This document shows positions 7,094-14,564 of a DNA stretch of 25,845 nt, in pieces. Numbering within the stretch: position 1 is the stretch's first letter; each line of letters opens with the position of its first letter. The stretch covers positions 1-25,845 of the forward strand of contig VBQP01000001.1 in NCBI GenBank assembly GCA_008297795.1. The letters are read 5' to 3'. Position numbers and translations under genes: made by a program. The notes beneath the pieces were generated by a model that was not told where the DNA came from, made no database searches, and saw only the letters and a program-made list of their open reading frames with translations. The DNA is from Thermoplasmata archaeon. GTDB lineage: Archaea > Thermoplasmatota > E2 > UBA202 > DSCA01.

Positions 7094-8197
7094 ATGGGCA
7101 AAAAGGAGGAGTTCTTTTCATTCACCCAGCAACCGCTCGCAGGCGGTACGCTTACCAACTGGCTGGCTCTGCTTGCAGAAAACGGTTTCAGAATCCACCC
7201 CCGATATATGCCAAGGTTCTGTTACATAACAATGCTAAATTCCATAACTGCCATACCGAGAATCATAGAAAAGAGGAGATATGCCAGATATATTGAGAAA
7301 ATGGAGGTGGAGCCCATTTTTATAGTTGGGCATTTCAGAGGAGGGACAACATACTTCCACTATTTGATGAGTCACGATATCAACATGAGTTATGTGTCAA
7401 CTTTCCAGACACTGCTTCCAGACAACTATATTTTCATGGAAAGATTCTTCAAAAAGATACTTTCAGACAGCCTTCCCCCAACAAGGCCCATGGACGATAT
7501 AGAGATGGCTGCAGACAATCCCTATGAGGAGGAATATGCGGTGGCAAATCTCAGCCGACTCTCATTTTATCATGGATGGTATTTCCCCAGAAAAATGAAG
7601 GAGTATTTCGAGAAATATGTGCTTTTCAATGTGGATACCAAAACAATAGAGAAATGGAAGAAGGTTTACTCATATGTCTTAAAAAAGGCAGCATACAAAA
7701 TGGGGAAGAAACATGTTCTTCTAAAAAACCCACCCAATACAGGGAGAATAAAACAACTTCTGGAAATTTATCCTGATGCAAAATTCATACACATTTACCG
7801 CAATCCCTACAAGGTTTTCAGTTCCACCATGAATCTTTACAGAGGAATAATGCCGCTCTTTTCCCTGCAGGATTATGACATGGAGGAGATAGAAGAAAAC
7901 GTGTTTTACTTCTACAAGGCAATGTATGACAAGTTTTTCAAAGAAAAGCACATGATAAAGGAAGAAAATTATGTTGAAATAAAATATGAGGACTTCGTGA
8001 AGCAGCCGATGAAAACACTCGAGCATATATATTCCTCCCTGAAATTGCCATATTTCGAAAAGTCAAGAGAGCGTTTCAGAAAATACATAGAATCCCAGAA
8101 AGATTACAAGCCAAACAGCCATCCAATGGACAAAAAACTCAAGGAAAAAATATATTATCACTGGCACGATACCATCGACAGGTGGGGATACGAATAG
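7094..8197 (+). CDS. PAPS-dependent sulfotransferase family protein
   Basis: This 367-residue protein belongs to the Sulfotransfer_3-type family, which transfers sulfate from PAPS to hydroxyl or amine acceptors. The 5'-phosphosulfate loop is IVGHFRGGTT (residues 77-86), following a strand as in all sulfotransferases. The 3'-phosphate-binding segment is FIHIYRNPYKVFSST (231-245), with the conserved Arg and Ser. A late YVEIKYEDFVKQP segment is also typical of the family. No membrane segment is obvious. The gene stands alone, with its own TATA box and no sulfate-activation genes (sat, cysC) nearby. The acceptor is unknown; a cell-surface glycan or lipid headgroup is an inference from the family and from the archaeal setting. 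Confidence 0.85.
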   Translation: MGKKEEFFSFTQQPLAGGTLTNWLALLAENGFRIHPRYMPRFCYITMLNSITAIPRIIEKRRYARYIEKMEVEPIFIVGHFRGGTTYFHYLMSHDINMSYVSTFQTLLPDNYIFMERFFKKILSDSLPPTRPMDDIEMAADNPYEEEYAVANLSRLSFYHGWYFPRKMKEYFEKYVLFNVDTKTIEKWKKVYSYVLKKAAYKMGKKHVLLKNPPNTGRIKQLLEIYPDAKFIHIYRNPYKVFSSTMNLYRGIMPLFSLQDYDMEEIEENVFYFYKAMYDKFFKEKHMIKEENYVEIKYEDFVKQPMKTLEHIYSSLKLPYFEKSRERFRKYIESQKDYKPNSHPMDKKLKEKIYYHWHDTIDRWGYE

Positions 8198-8288
8198 TTA
8201 TCTAAATCTTGGTGAAACATTACGGCGAAATAATTTCCGTACTTTGCATTTCCAATATTTACATAAATGAGAGAATATTTATTCAATT

Positions 8289-9086
8289 GTGAACCTTTAC
8301 AGAGAGATGGAACTGCTCCTGAGGCAGATACCTGAGGGCATGTTTTCAACATATGATGCAATAGCAATCGCCCTTGGAGACATAATTGCAAGAGATGCGG
8401 TGAGAGAATTTGCTGGCATCAAGGCAGGCGGGAAGGTAATCCCCGGCATTGAAGACGGCATCATGCTATTCGACAAATTTGAAACAGAATTCCCGCTGAA
8501 AAAGTTGAGAAATGAGCAAATCATGATGAGCAAAAGAGTTGTCACAGAAGATGACTTCGAAAAAATTGAGAGAATAGCAGGTATGGATGTTGCATATAGA
8601 GGGAATACGGCATACGGAGCGTATGTTGAGATGGACATGAAGGGCAATGTCATTGAAAAAAATACAGAAACGATGGAGGTGAATTTTCCATACATACCCA
8701 CATATTTTTCCTACAGAGAACTTCCTGTGCTGGAAAAACTTTTGGAGGGAAGGCATCCGGATATTGTAATGGTGAATGGAAGCGGCATAGCACACCCCAG
8801 GCATTTTGGCATGGCTTCCCATCTGGGGGTTCTGCATTCGTTGCCAGTCATAGGCATAACAAAAAGACTCCTTTGCGGGGAAGTGCGCGGAAAATATATT
8901 TATATGGGGAAAGAGAAAGTGGGAGCCGTTTACGGAAAAAAGCCCATCTACATATCTCCTGGACACAAAATATCTGTCGATAGCAGTGTTGCTATCTCAA
9001 AGGAGTTATGCAGGTACCGCATTCCAGAACCCCTGATGCAGGCTCACGTTCTTGCTACGGAAACAAAAAATGAAAACAATTTATAA
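8289..9086 (+). CDS. nfi: alkyltransferase-like domain fused to endonuclease V
   Basis: This is a 265-residue two-domain protein. Residues about 5-80 resemble the DNA-binding domain of O6-alkylguanine-DNA alkyltransferase (IPEGMFSTYDAIAIALGD), but the PCHR active site is replaced by a shorter IPGIEDG, so the acceptor cysteine is missing. Residues about 90-265 are endonuclease V, which nicks near deoxyinosine: GMDVAY with Asp100, YRELP with Glu144, then VNGSGIAHPRHFGMASHLG. The third catalytic Asp (normally VDG) is Asn163. A bifunctional AGT-EndoV fusion is known from Ferroplasma acidarmanus; this copy looks altered at both sites. GTG at 8289 and ATG at 8307 are both possible starts. The next gene's TATA box overlaps its 3' end. 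Confidence 0.85.
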   Translation: MNLYREMELLLRQIPEGMFSTYDAIAIALGDIIARDAVREFAGIKAGGKVIPGIEDGIMLFDKFETEFPLKKLRNEQIMMSKRVVTEDDFEKIERIAGMDVAYRGNTAYGAYVEMDMKGNVIEKNTETMEVNFPYIPTYFSYRELPVLEKLLEGRHPDIVMVNGSGIAHPRHFGMASHLGVLHSLPVIGITKRLLCGEVRGKYIYMGKEKVGAVYGKKPIYISPGHKISVDSSVAISKELCRYRIPEPLMQAHVLATETKNENNL

Positions 9087-9087
9087 G
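9081..9087 (+). promoter_or_regulatory. TATA-like promoter for purB
   Basis: TTATAAG is centred about 23 bases before the purB ATG at 9107 and overlaps the stop codon of the EndoV fusion gene. purB can therefore be transcribed independently, probably without a leader. Confidence 0.55.
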
Positions 9088-9106
9088 ACATGACAGATAT
9101 CATTGC

Positions 9107-10444
9107 ATGAACAACGTATGCCCCCTCGATTTCAGGTACGGGAGGGAAGAAATCAGAAAAATATTTAGTGAGGAGAGCCGACTTTTATACCAGTTGAAAG
9201 TGGAGGCAGCACTTGCAAGGGCTCATGCAAAACTCGGGAATATACCGCAGGAAGCAGCGGAGGAAATAACAAGAAAAGCCAACCTGGAAAATGTTAAATT
9301 AGAAAGAGTAAAAGAAATAGAGAAGGAAATACACCATGACGTCATGGCAATGGTGAAGGCTCTCACAGAAGTGTGTGGGGATGCTGGAAGATACATACAC
9401 CTCGGGGCAACATCATATGACATTGTGGATTCTGCAAATGCCATCCAGATGGCAAAAGCAATGGAAATCATTGAAAATGGGCTGTTAGGACTTAAAAATT
9501 CCCTGCTTGACCTCGCAAAGAAATACCGCGATACAGTCATGCTTGGCAGAACGCACGGGCAGTATGCCCTGCCGATAACATTCGGCATGAAAATGGCAGT
9601 CTTTGCCTCAGAAACAGACCGGCACATAAAGAGGATAAAGCAATGCAAAAAGGAGATATCTGTCGGAAAAATGTCAGGCGCCGTCGGCACAGGAGCTGCG
9701 CTTGGAGAAAACTTCTTCAAAATTCAGGAGATTGTGATGGAAGAACTGGGTTTGAGAGCAGAACTCCCATCAACGCAGATTGTCGGGAGAGACAGGTACA
9801 TATCCCTTATATCAACTCTTTCCAATATCGCCGCCTCAATGGAAAAATTTGCAACCGAAATAAGAAACCTTCAGAGAAGTGAGATAGGCGAGGTTGCAGA
9901 GCCGTTTGCAAAAAAGCAGGTTGGCTCATCCACAATGCCCCACAAGAGAAATCCCATACTATGCGAACAGATATGCGGGCTTTCAAGAGTTATACGCTCA
10001 AATCTTATCGTTGCCTGGGAAAACGCCATACAGTGGCATGAAAGGGATCTGTGCAATTCATCGTCCGAGAGATTCATAATTCCCCACTCTATCATACTGA
10101 CAGACTGGGTGGTTTTCCAGATGACAAAGGTATTTTCCGGGCTCGATGTTTACCCTGAAAAAATGAAGGAGAACATAGAAAGAAGCATGGGACTGCCCAT
10201 GGCAGAGTCAGTAATGATTCTTCTTGTGGAAAAAGGGATGGGGCGGCAGGAGGCGCATGAACTTATGAGGGTCTGCTCCATAAAAGCGGTGGAAAGCAAA
10301 AAGCATCTCAGAGAAGTGTTAATGGAGGAAGAAGAAGTTAGAAAACTGCTCAGCCCTGAAGAGATATCTAAAGCACTTGACGCAGAGAGTTATACAGGCA
10401 GTGCATCAAAAATAGTGGACATGACCGTAGAGCGGTTAAAATAG
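9107..10444 (+). CDS. purB: adenylosuccinate lyase
   Basis: This 445-residue enzyme cleaves adenylosuccinate to AMP and fumarate, and SAICAR to AICAR, in purine synthesis. It has the fumarase/aspartase superfamily signature GSSTMPHKRNP in the middle of the chain, a TSYDIVDSANA segment, GRTHGQYALPITFG with the catalytic His, and EKEIHHDVMAMVKAL near the N-terminus. The length is normal for archaeal PurB. The start at 9107 is supported by a TATA box about 23 bases upstream, giving a nearly leaderless transcript. It lies 20 bases after the EndoV fusion gene. No other purine genes are in the window. Confidence 0.97.
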   Translation: MNNVCPLDFRYGREEIRKIFSEESRLLYQLKVEAALARAHAKLGNIPQEAAEEITRKANLENVKLERVKEIEKEIHHDVMAMVKALTEVCGDAGRYIHLGATSYDIVDSANAIQMAKAMEIIENGLLGLKNSLLDLAKKYRDTVMLGRTHGQYALPITFGMKMAVFASETDRHIKRIKQCKKEISVGKMSGAVGTGAALGENFFKIQEIVMEELGLRAELPSTQIVGRDRYISLISTLSNIAASMEKFATEIRNLQRSEIGEVAEPFAKKQVGSSTMPHKRNPILCEQICGLSRVIRSNLIVAWENAIQWHERDLCNSSSERFIIPHSIILTDWVVFQMTKVFSGLDVYPEKMKENIERSMGLPMAESVMILLVEKGMGRQEAHELMRVCSIKAVESKKHLREVLMEEEEVRKLLSPEEISKALDAESYTGSASKIVDMTVERLK

Positions 10445-10489
10445 TAAAAATAGGTCGATAAACCCAATAACCCAATATTGACGGAAATC

Positions 10490-12178
10490 TCATTTTTCAT
10501 AGCCAAGTGCGCCAATAAATGTCGAGAGCGGGGCAATTTTGTTTTGGGATATGTAATGCATGATCTGCCACACTTTGCTCGAGGAGGAATTTGTTCCGTC
10601 AAACATGACAGAAATGCCATCTGAATACTCATACCCTTTTGAGAAATCTTTACTATGATAAGAGTTCTCGCCGTTTATGTCCATGAGGAATGCAATACCA
10701 AAAAATTTGCTGCATGCCTGCGAGGAGGTTTTTGAAAAGTAAGCATCATTTCCCAGAAAGTCTGCCAGGATGCCTGCGCCTGCCGTCTGCCCGAATCCCT
10801 GAGAGAATTCCTCTGCCCTGTAAATATCGTTGCCTGAGAAGTCTGCCAGCACTCCGGCGCTCAGTTTTTTCATTCCATTTGCCCACCCCTCACCCTCCCC
10901 CTGAGAATTTTTTGTTGCCAGATATCTATCATTTCCCATGAAATCGAGCAGGAATGCCATGCCGCCTGCATCTGCGCTGCCCTGGGAGTGATTCACTGCA
11001 TTGTACGCATCATCTCCGGAAATGTCTATGAGGGCAGAAAAACTGTTCCCGTTGGAAAAACCCTCCGAAAAACTCTTTGCAGTGTATGAATCTCTTCCAC
11101 ATATATCGGCGAGGAATGCCATGCCGCCTGCATCTGCGCTGCCCTGGGAGTGGTCGCCGCTGCTGTAAGCATCATTGCCGTTGAGGTCGAACAGGAGGGA
11201 CAAGCCGCCGCAGGAATAGGAAAGGGAATAGTTGCCGCCGTCGTAGAGGTCATTGCCTGAAATGTCAATAAGCATGTTTATCCCGAGGAATGAATTTGCC
11301 ACTTTTCCCCGATACGTATCGTTTCCAGAAATGTCGAGCGTAAGTGCTGCCCTGCGAGATGCTCCTTTCAGCTTATACAAGTCGTCACCCCCGAGGTCAA
11401 TTATCAGGGAATAGTTTCCTTCATACTCGTTTTTGCCGCTCCCCCCTACAATTATGCCGCCGGAAGGGTCCTCAATTATTGTTCCGTTGTAGTTGCCTTT
11501 GTATTTCTCCATTTCTGGAAGCGCGTATCTCACTGCCCGGAATAGAGAAAGGCTTTCCTTTGCCATCTCCTGCGAGTTTATCTTATGAGTTATGGCAGAG
11601 AGTTTATCCGAATTGCTCGAGAAAAGGTCAAGTTTCGGAAACACCGTCATTTTCCCCATTATTTCGCTTCTGAGCAGGGAGAGGAGGTCTGATTTTGTTT
11701 CGTTATTTTTCTCCATGAAATCTATTTCTTCTTCAGAAAGAGCCTTTGAAGCATCTCTGGATGAAAGAGTGGCATCGTTGACAGCATATATGAGCAGAGC
11801 AATTGCATTTTTCAGCCCCTCGGGAAGGGCGTTTACCTTTTCCACGAATTTTTGCATCTCGCTTTCGCTCACATTTATCCTGTTTATTGTGTAAAATTCA
11901 AGCATCGCATTCTCAATCCACGGCTGGTTCTTTTCCTTCAGCATTTCTGTATTGCCTGTCCTGATGGCAAGTTCCATTGTAATGTTTTTCTCCACTCCAA
12001 AAGTTATGTTTCCCACCACATAGGGAATTGCATCTATGAAAAGAGATATATTCTCAAGAGAAGGCATACCACCTGAAGTTGCTCTTTCAGAAGGAGAAGG
12101 CTGTTCCGAGTGAGCAGGAACACCGAGAACATACGGCGTTATAAGAAGTACTGCCATCAGAACATAAATCCCCTTCAT
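10490..12178 (-). CDS. exported protein with ~10 GND-Y repeats of about 27 residues
   Basis: This 562-residue protein is not a family I can name. It has a signal peptide (residues 1-19, hydrophobic core YVLMAVLLI). A helical, moderately charged N-terminal region (about 30-255) follows, and then about ten tandem repeats to near residue 540. Most repeats are 27 residues, beginning GND-x-Y and containing SQG, GG and FLxD. The regular aromatic, Gly and Asp spacing suggests a beta-solenoid or calcium-binding type fold; this is inference. Several N-x-S/T sites occur, compatible with surface glycosylation. One repeat carries a 7-residue insertion. A minus-strand TATA-like CTTATA (12199-12207 region) lies about 26 bases upstream of the ATG. 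It is divergent from the S13 operon and convergent with purB. Confidence 0.75.
   Translation of the reverse strand: MKGIYVLMAVLLITPYVLGVPAHSEQPSPSERATSGGMPSLENISLFIDAIPYVVGNITFGVEKNITMELAIRTGNTEMLKEKNQPWIENAMLEFYTINRINVSESEMQKFVEKVNALPEGLKNAIALLIYAVNDATLSSRDASKALSEEEIDFMEKNNETKSDLLSLLRSEIMGKMTVFPKLDLFSSNSDKLSAITHKINSQEMAKESLSLFRAVRYALPEMEKYKGNYNGTIIEDPSGGIIVGGSGKNEYEGNYSLIIDLGGDDLYKLKGASRRAALTLDISGNDTYRGKVANSFLGINMLIDISGNDLYDGGNYSLSYSCGGLSLLFDLNGNDAYSSGDHSQGSADAGGMAFLADICGRDSYTAKSFSEGFSNGNSFSALIDISGDDAYNAVNHSQGSADAGGMAFLLDFMGNDRYLATKNSQGEGEGWANGMKKLSAGVLADFSGNDIYRAEEFSQGFGQTAGAGILADFLGNDAYFSKTSSQACSKFFGIAFLMDINGENSYHSKDFSKGYEYSDGISVMFDGTNSSSSKVWQIMHYISQNKIAPLSTFIGALGYEK
10950..10990 (-). repeat. 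41-bp direct repeat, copy 1
   Basis: This is identical over 41 bases to 11112-11152, with the copies 162 bases (54 codons, two repeat units) apart. It encodes the SQGSADAGGMAFL segment of two protein repeats. Perfect nucleotide identity, while neighbouring repeats have diverged, points to recent duplication or gene conversion. Confidence 0.9.
11112..11152 (-). repeat. 41-bp direct repeat, copy 2
   Basis: This is the second perfect copy of the 41-base repeat at 10950-10990, inside the same coding region and in the same reading frame. Confidence 0.9.
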
Positions 12179-12198
12179 GTGATTTCAAAATATGCGCA

Positions 12199-12207
12199 AG
12201 GTATAAG
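12199..12207 (-). promoter_or_regulatory. TATA-like promoter for the repeat protein
   Basis: The minus strand reads ACTTATACC about 26 bases before the ATG at 12178, the spacing expected for a leaderless archaeal transcript. The rest of the 139-151 base divergent region up to the S13 start holds the S13 promoter and no other feature I can support. Confidence 0.45.
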
Positions 12208-12291
12208 TAGGTTTTTGTTTTTGTGACGATATAAGTCTGTGCTGTTAGACAGATTTCGCATGCATCAACATTCAGAAACGATGTTCTTAGT

Positions 12292-12302
12292 AAATATTAA
12301 AT
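12292..12302 (+). promoter_or_regulatory. TATA-like promoter for the S13-S4-S11-rpo3 operon
   Basis: This A/T-rich AAATATTAAAT element is centred about 21 bases before the ATG at 12318 and 33 before the ATG at 12330. Transcription would start near 12322-12325, downstream of the first ATG, which favours 12330 as the true start of S13. Confidence 0.5.
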
Positions 12303-12329
12303 ACGTCATCGATATTTATGCCGCTAATT

Positions 12330-12797
12330 ATGGCTAAGAAAGTAGAAGAAGAGAGTGAATTCAAGTACATCGTGCGTATTGCTGCAACTGACGTGGACGG
12401 CAGCAAGCCTGTCAGATATGCCCTCACCCAGGTAAAGGGTGTTGGAAATACAATGGCAAAACTTATTGCACAGTACGCAGGTGTCGATGAACACATTAAA
12501 ATAGGCAATCTTTCCGATGATGACATAGAAAAAATAAACGATACGATAGCAAAAATAAACGAGTGGGCGCCGCCGTGGATGAAAAACCGCAGAAAGGACA
12601 GGGATACAGGCGAGGACAAGCATTTAATAGGCTCAGATATTGATCTCGTGAGGAGAGAGGATATAAACCTGCTCAAGAAGATACGCTCCTACAGGGGCAT
12701 AAGGCATGAGAAAGGTTTGCCTGTCAGAGGACAGAGAACAAGGGCAAATAAACGTTCTGGTTTAACAGTTGGAGTTTCCAGAAGAAGAGGGAAGTAA
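12330..12797 (+). CDS. rps13: 30S ribosomal protein S13
   Basis: This is an archaeal S13 of about 155 residues, a protein of the small-subunit head that contacts tRNA and the intersubunit bridges. It shows FKYIVRIAATDVDGSKPV, the ALTQVKGVGNTMA helix-hairpin-helix, SYRGIRHEKGLPVRGQRTRANKR and a basic tail ending SRRRGK. An in-frame ATG four codons upstream (12318) would lie before the predicted transcription start, so the ATG at 12330 (MAKK) is preferred. It is the first gene of the operon and is followed 19 bases later by S4. Confidence 0.95.
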   Translation: MAKKVEEESEFKYIVRIAATDVDGSKPVRYALTQVKGVGNTMAKLIAQYAGVDEHIKIGNLSDDDIEKINDTIAKINEWAPPWMKNRRKDRDTGEDKHLIGSDIDLVRREDINLLKKIRSYRGIRHEKGLPVRGQRTRANKRSGLTVGVSRRRGK

Positions 12798-12816
12798 ACA
12801 GGAGAAGTGGTGAAAT

Positions 12817-13395
12817 ATGGGAGATCCAAAATTTCCGAGAAAGAAATACGAAACGCCCTCTCACCCGTGGGAAGGAGAGAGGATAGAGAGAGAAAGAGAA
12901 CTGGTCAGAAAGTATGGTCTGAAGAATAAGAGGGAGATATGGAAAGCCGAAACGTTTTTGAGAAAGATAAGAGGCCATGCGAGAGAGTTGTTCGTGGGCA
13001 CAGGGAGAAAACAGACGGAGAAGGAAAAGGAGGAACTCCTTAAAAGGATGATAACCCTCGGGCTTCTGCCGACAAACTCCCAACTCGATGATATTCTCGC
13101 ACTCACCATAGAGGATATTCTGGCAAGAAGGCTCCAGACACAGGTATATCTGCACGGGCTTGCATACACACCGAAGCAGGCTCGCCAGATGATAATACAT
13201 GGACATATCGCAGTAAATGGAAAGAAAGTCAGGGTTCCGTCATACATGGTGAAGAAAAGCGAGGAAAGTGCGATTCAGTATGTGCCGTCATCGCCGTTCA
13301 GCGACGACATGCACCCCATGAGGCCCAAAGCCGAAAAGAAGACAGAAATAATGACCCAGCAGGAAAAAGAAATTGAAATAAAGGAGGGAGCATAA
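12817..13395 (+). CDS. rps4: 30S ribosomal protein S4
   Basis: This is a 192-residue archaeal S4, a primary 16S rRNA-binding protein. The N-terminal GDPKFPRKKYETPSHPW is the archaeal signature. The S4 RNA-binding domain lies at about 105-160 (ARRLQTQVYLHGLAYTPKQA, then RQMIIHGHIAVNGKKVRVPS). The C-terminal acidic tail extends somewhat beyond the core. GGTGA just upstream of the ATG acts as the ribosome-binding site. It sits second in the operon, one base before the S11 start. Confidence 0.97.
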   Translation: MGDPKFPRKKYETPSHPWEGERIERERELVRKYGLKNKREIWKAETFLRKIRGHARELFVGTGRKQTEKEKEELLKRMITLGLLPTNSQLDDILALTIEDILARRLQTQVYLHGLAYTPKQARQMIIHGHIAVNGKKVRVPSYMVKKSEESAIQYVPSSPFSDDMHPMRPKAEKKTEIMTQQEKEIEIKEGA

Positions 13396-13396
13396 A

Positions 13397-13780
13397 ATGG
13401 GAAAATGGGCAGTAACTCATATATTTGCATCTCATAACGATACGATAATAACCGCTACTGACCTGACAGGGGCAGAAACACTTGCCAAATGCTCGGGCGG
13501 CATGATTGTCAAATCAGATAAGGATGAAGGCTCTCCGTATGCAGCGATGCAGGCAGCACAGAGGGTCGCAGAAGCACTGAAAGAAAAGGGCATAGATTCA
13601 ATAAATATAAAAGTCCGTGGAATCGGCAGGGGCCGCTCCAAAAATCCTGGCAGGGGAGCGCAGGCGGCTATAAGGGCGCTTGCCCGCGCCGGCTTGAAAA
13701 TAGGAAGAATAGAGGATGTGACCCCCGTTCCACATGACGGATGCAGAGAGAAAGGCGGAAAAAGGGGAAGAAGGGTATGA
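13397..13780 (+). CDS. rps11: 30S ribosomal protein S11
   Basis: This 127-residue S11 belongs to the small-subunit platform. It shows the HIFASHNDTIITATDLTGAE strand pair, SPYAAMQAA, VRGIGRGRSKNPGRGAQAA, and the conserved C-terminus DVTPVPHDGCREKGGKRGRRV. GGAGG lies about 9 bases before the ATG, inside the end of the S4 gene. The stop codon overlaps the start of rpo3 (ATGA), indicating translational coupling. Confidence 0.97.
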   Translation: MGKWAVTHIFASHNDTIITATDLTGAETLAKCSGGMIVKSDKDEGSPYAAMQAAQRVAEALKEKGIDSINIKVRGIGRGRSKNPGRGAQAAIRALARAGLKIGRIEDVTPVPHDGCREKGGKRGRRV

Positions 13781-14556
13781 AACTCAAATTTATGGAAGAG
13801 AGAGATAATTACATAAAAGTTGTTATAGAAGGCACCACGCCCGATTTTGCAAATGCAATAAGGAGAACGCTTATAGCAGATGTGCCAAAACTTGCAATAG
13901 AAAATGTAACCATATATGACAACACCTCCGCCCTTTTCGACGAGATAATAGCACACCGTCTTGCAATGATACCTCTCCCAACAGATCTCGATGTTATGGT
14001 GCCAAGGAGCGAATGCAGTTGCGGCGGCGAGGGGTGTCCTAACTGCGTTGTCCACTACACTCTGAGCAAGGAAGGAGAATGCACAGTATATTCGGGAGAT
14101 CTTAAGGCAGAGGAGCCTTCGTGGGCTGTAAAAGATGAAAAGATACCCATAGTGCGCCTGCTCAAAGACCAGAGAATAATTCTGGAAGCAGAAGCAGAAC
14201 TCGGCACAGGGAAGGAACACGCAAAGTGGCAAACTGCTTCCGGTGTTGGATACAGTTATTATCCTGAAATAGAAATAACGGATGATTGTGACGGGTGCAT
14301 GGACTGCGTTAAAGCGTGCCCGAGAGGGATTCTCGAAGTGAAGAGAGGGAAGGTGGTTGTTAAGAACATAGAGGACTGCAGTATTTGCAAAAGTTGCTCA
14401 GATGTATGCAGCAAGGATGCTATAAAAGTGAGAGGAAATCCAAATAAAATAATATTCCACTTTGAGACAGATGGCTCCCTCACGGCGAGAAGGGCTTTCA
14501 TCGAAGCATTGAACATACTCCACAAAAAATACGACGAACTGGAAAAGGCGCTTTAA
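13777..14556 (+). CDS. rpo3: DNA-directed RNA polymerase subunit Rpo3 (subunit D) with two 4Fe-4S motifs
   Basis: This 259-residue subunit is the archaeal counterpart of the alpha/Rpb3 assembly platform. The N-terminal dimerisation region has TPDFANAIRRTLIADVP and DEIIAHRLAMIPLP. Four cysteines at 80, 82, 87 and 90 form a CxC...CxxC zinc-type cluster. A ferredoxin-like insert has Cys171/174/177/181 and Cys201/204/207/211, two complete CxxCxxCxxxC motifs. Some archaeal Rpo3 proteins have one cluster or none, so this is a full two-cluster version. The C-terminal half resumes with the platform helices. The start is the ATG at 13777 (overlapping the S11 stop); a longer reading begins inside S11 and is rejected. 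The usual next genes (L18e, L13, S9) are absent; nadE converges 8 bases after the stop. Confidence 0.96.
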   Translation: MKLKFMEERDNYIKVVIEGTTPDFANAIRRTLIADVPKLAIENVTIYDNTSALFDEIIAHRLAMIPLPTDLDVMVPRSECSCGGEGCPNCVVHYTLSKEGECTVYSGDLKAEEPSWAVKDEKIPIVRLLKDQRIILEAEAELGTGKEHAKWQTASGVGYSYYPEIEITDDCDGCMDCVKACPRGILEVKRGKVVVKNIEDCSICKSCSDVCSKDAIKVRGNPNKIIFHFETDGSLTARRAFIEALNILHKKYDELEKAL

Positions 14557-14564
14557 CTGCAATC

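Noticed and set aside
8221..8245. Imperfect inverted repeat around ACGGCGAAATAATTTCCGT
   Set aside because: The arms need a bulge and are short and A/T-rich; not distinguishable from chance in this promoter region.
10690..11290. CRISPR-like array suggested by regularly spaced similar sequences
   Set aside because: Spacing is a multiple of three, the units diverge and encode protein repeats in one open frame, and only one exact 41-bp pair exists. There are no unique spacers or leader.
13741..13776. N-terminal extension of Rpo3
   Set aside because: These codons lie within the conserved end of S11. The ATG at 13777 overlaps the S11 stop and gives the normal Rpo3 N-terminus.
13432..14232. 266-codon minus-strand ORF
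   Set aside because: It lies antisense to rps11 and rpo3, both certain genes. Its product is rich in Cys, Phe and Tyr without any domain, as expected from a shadow frame.
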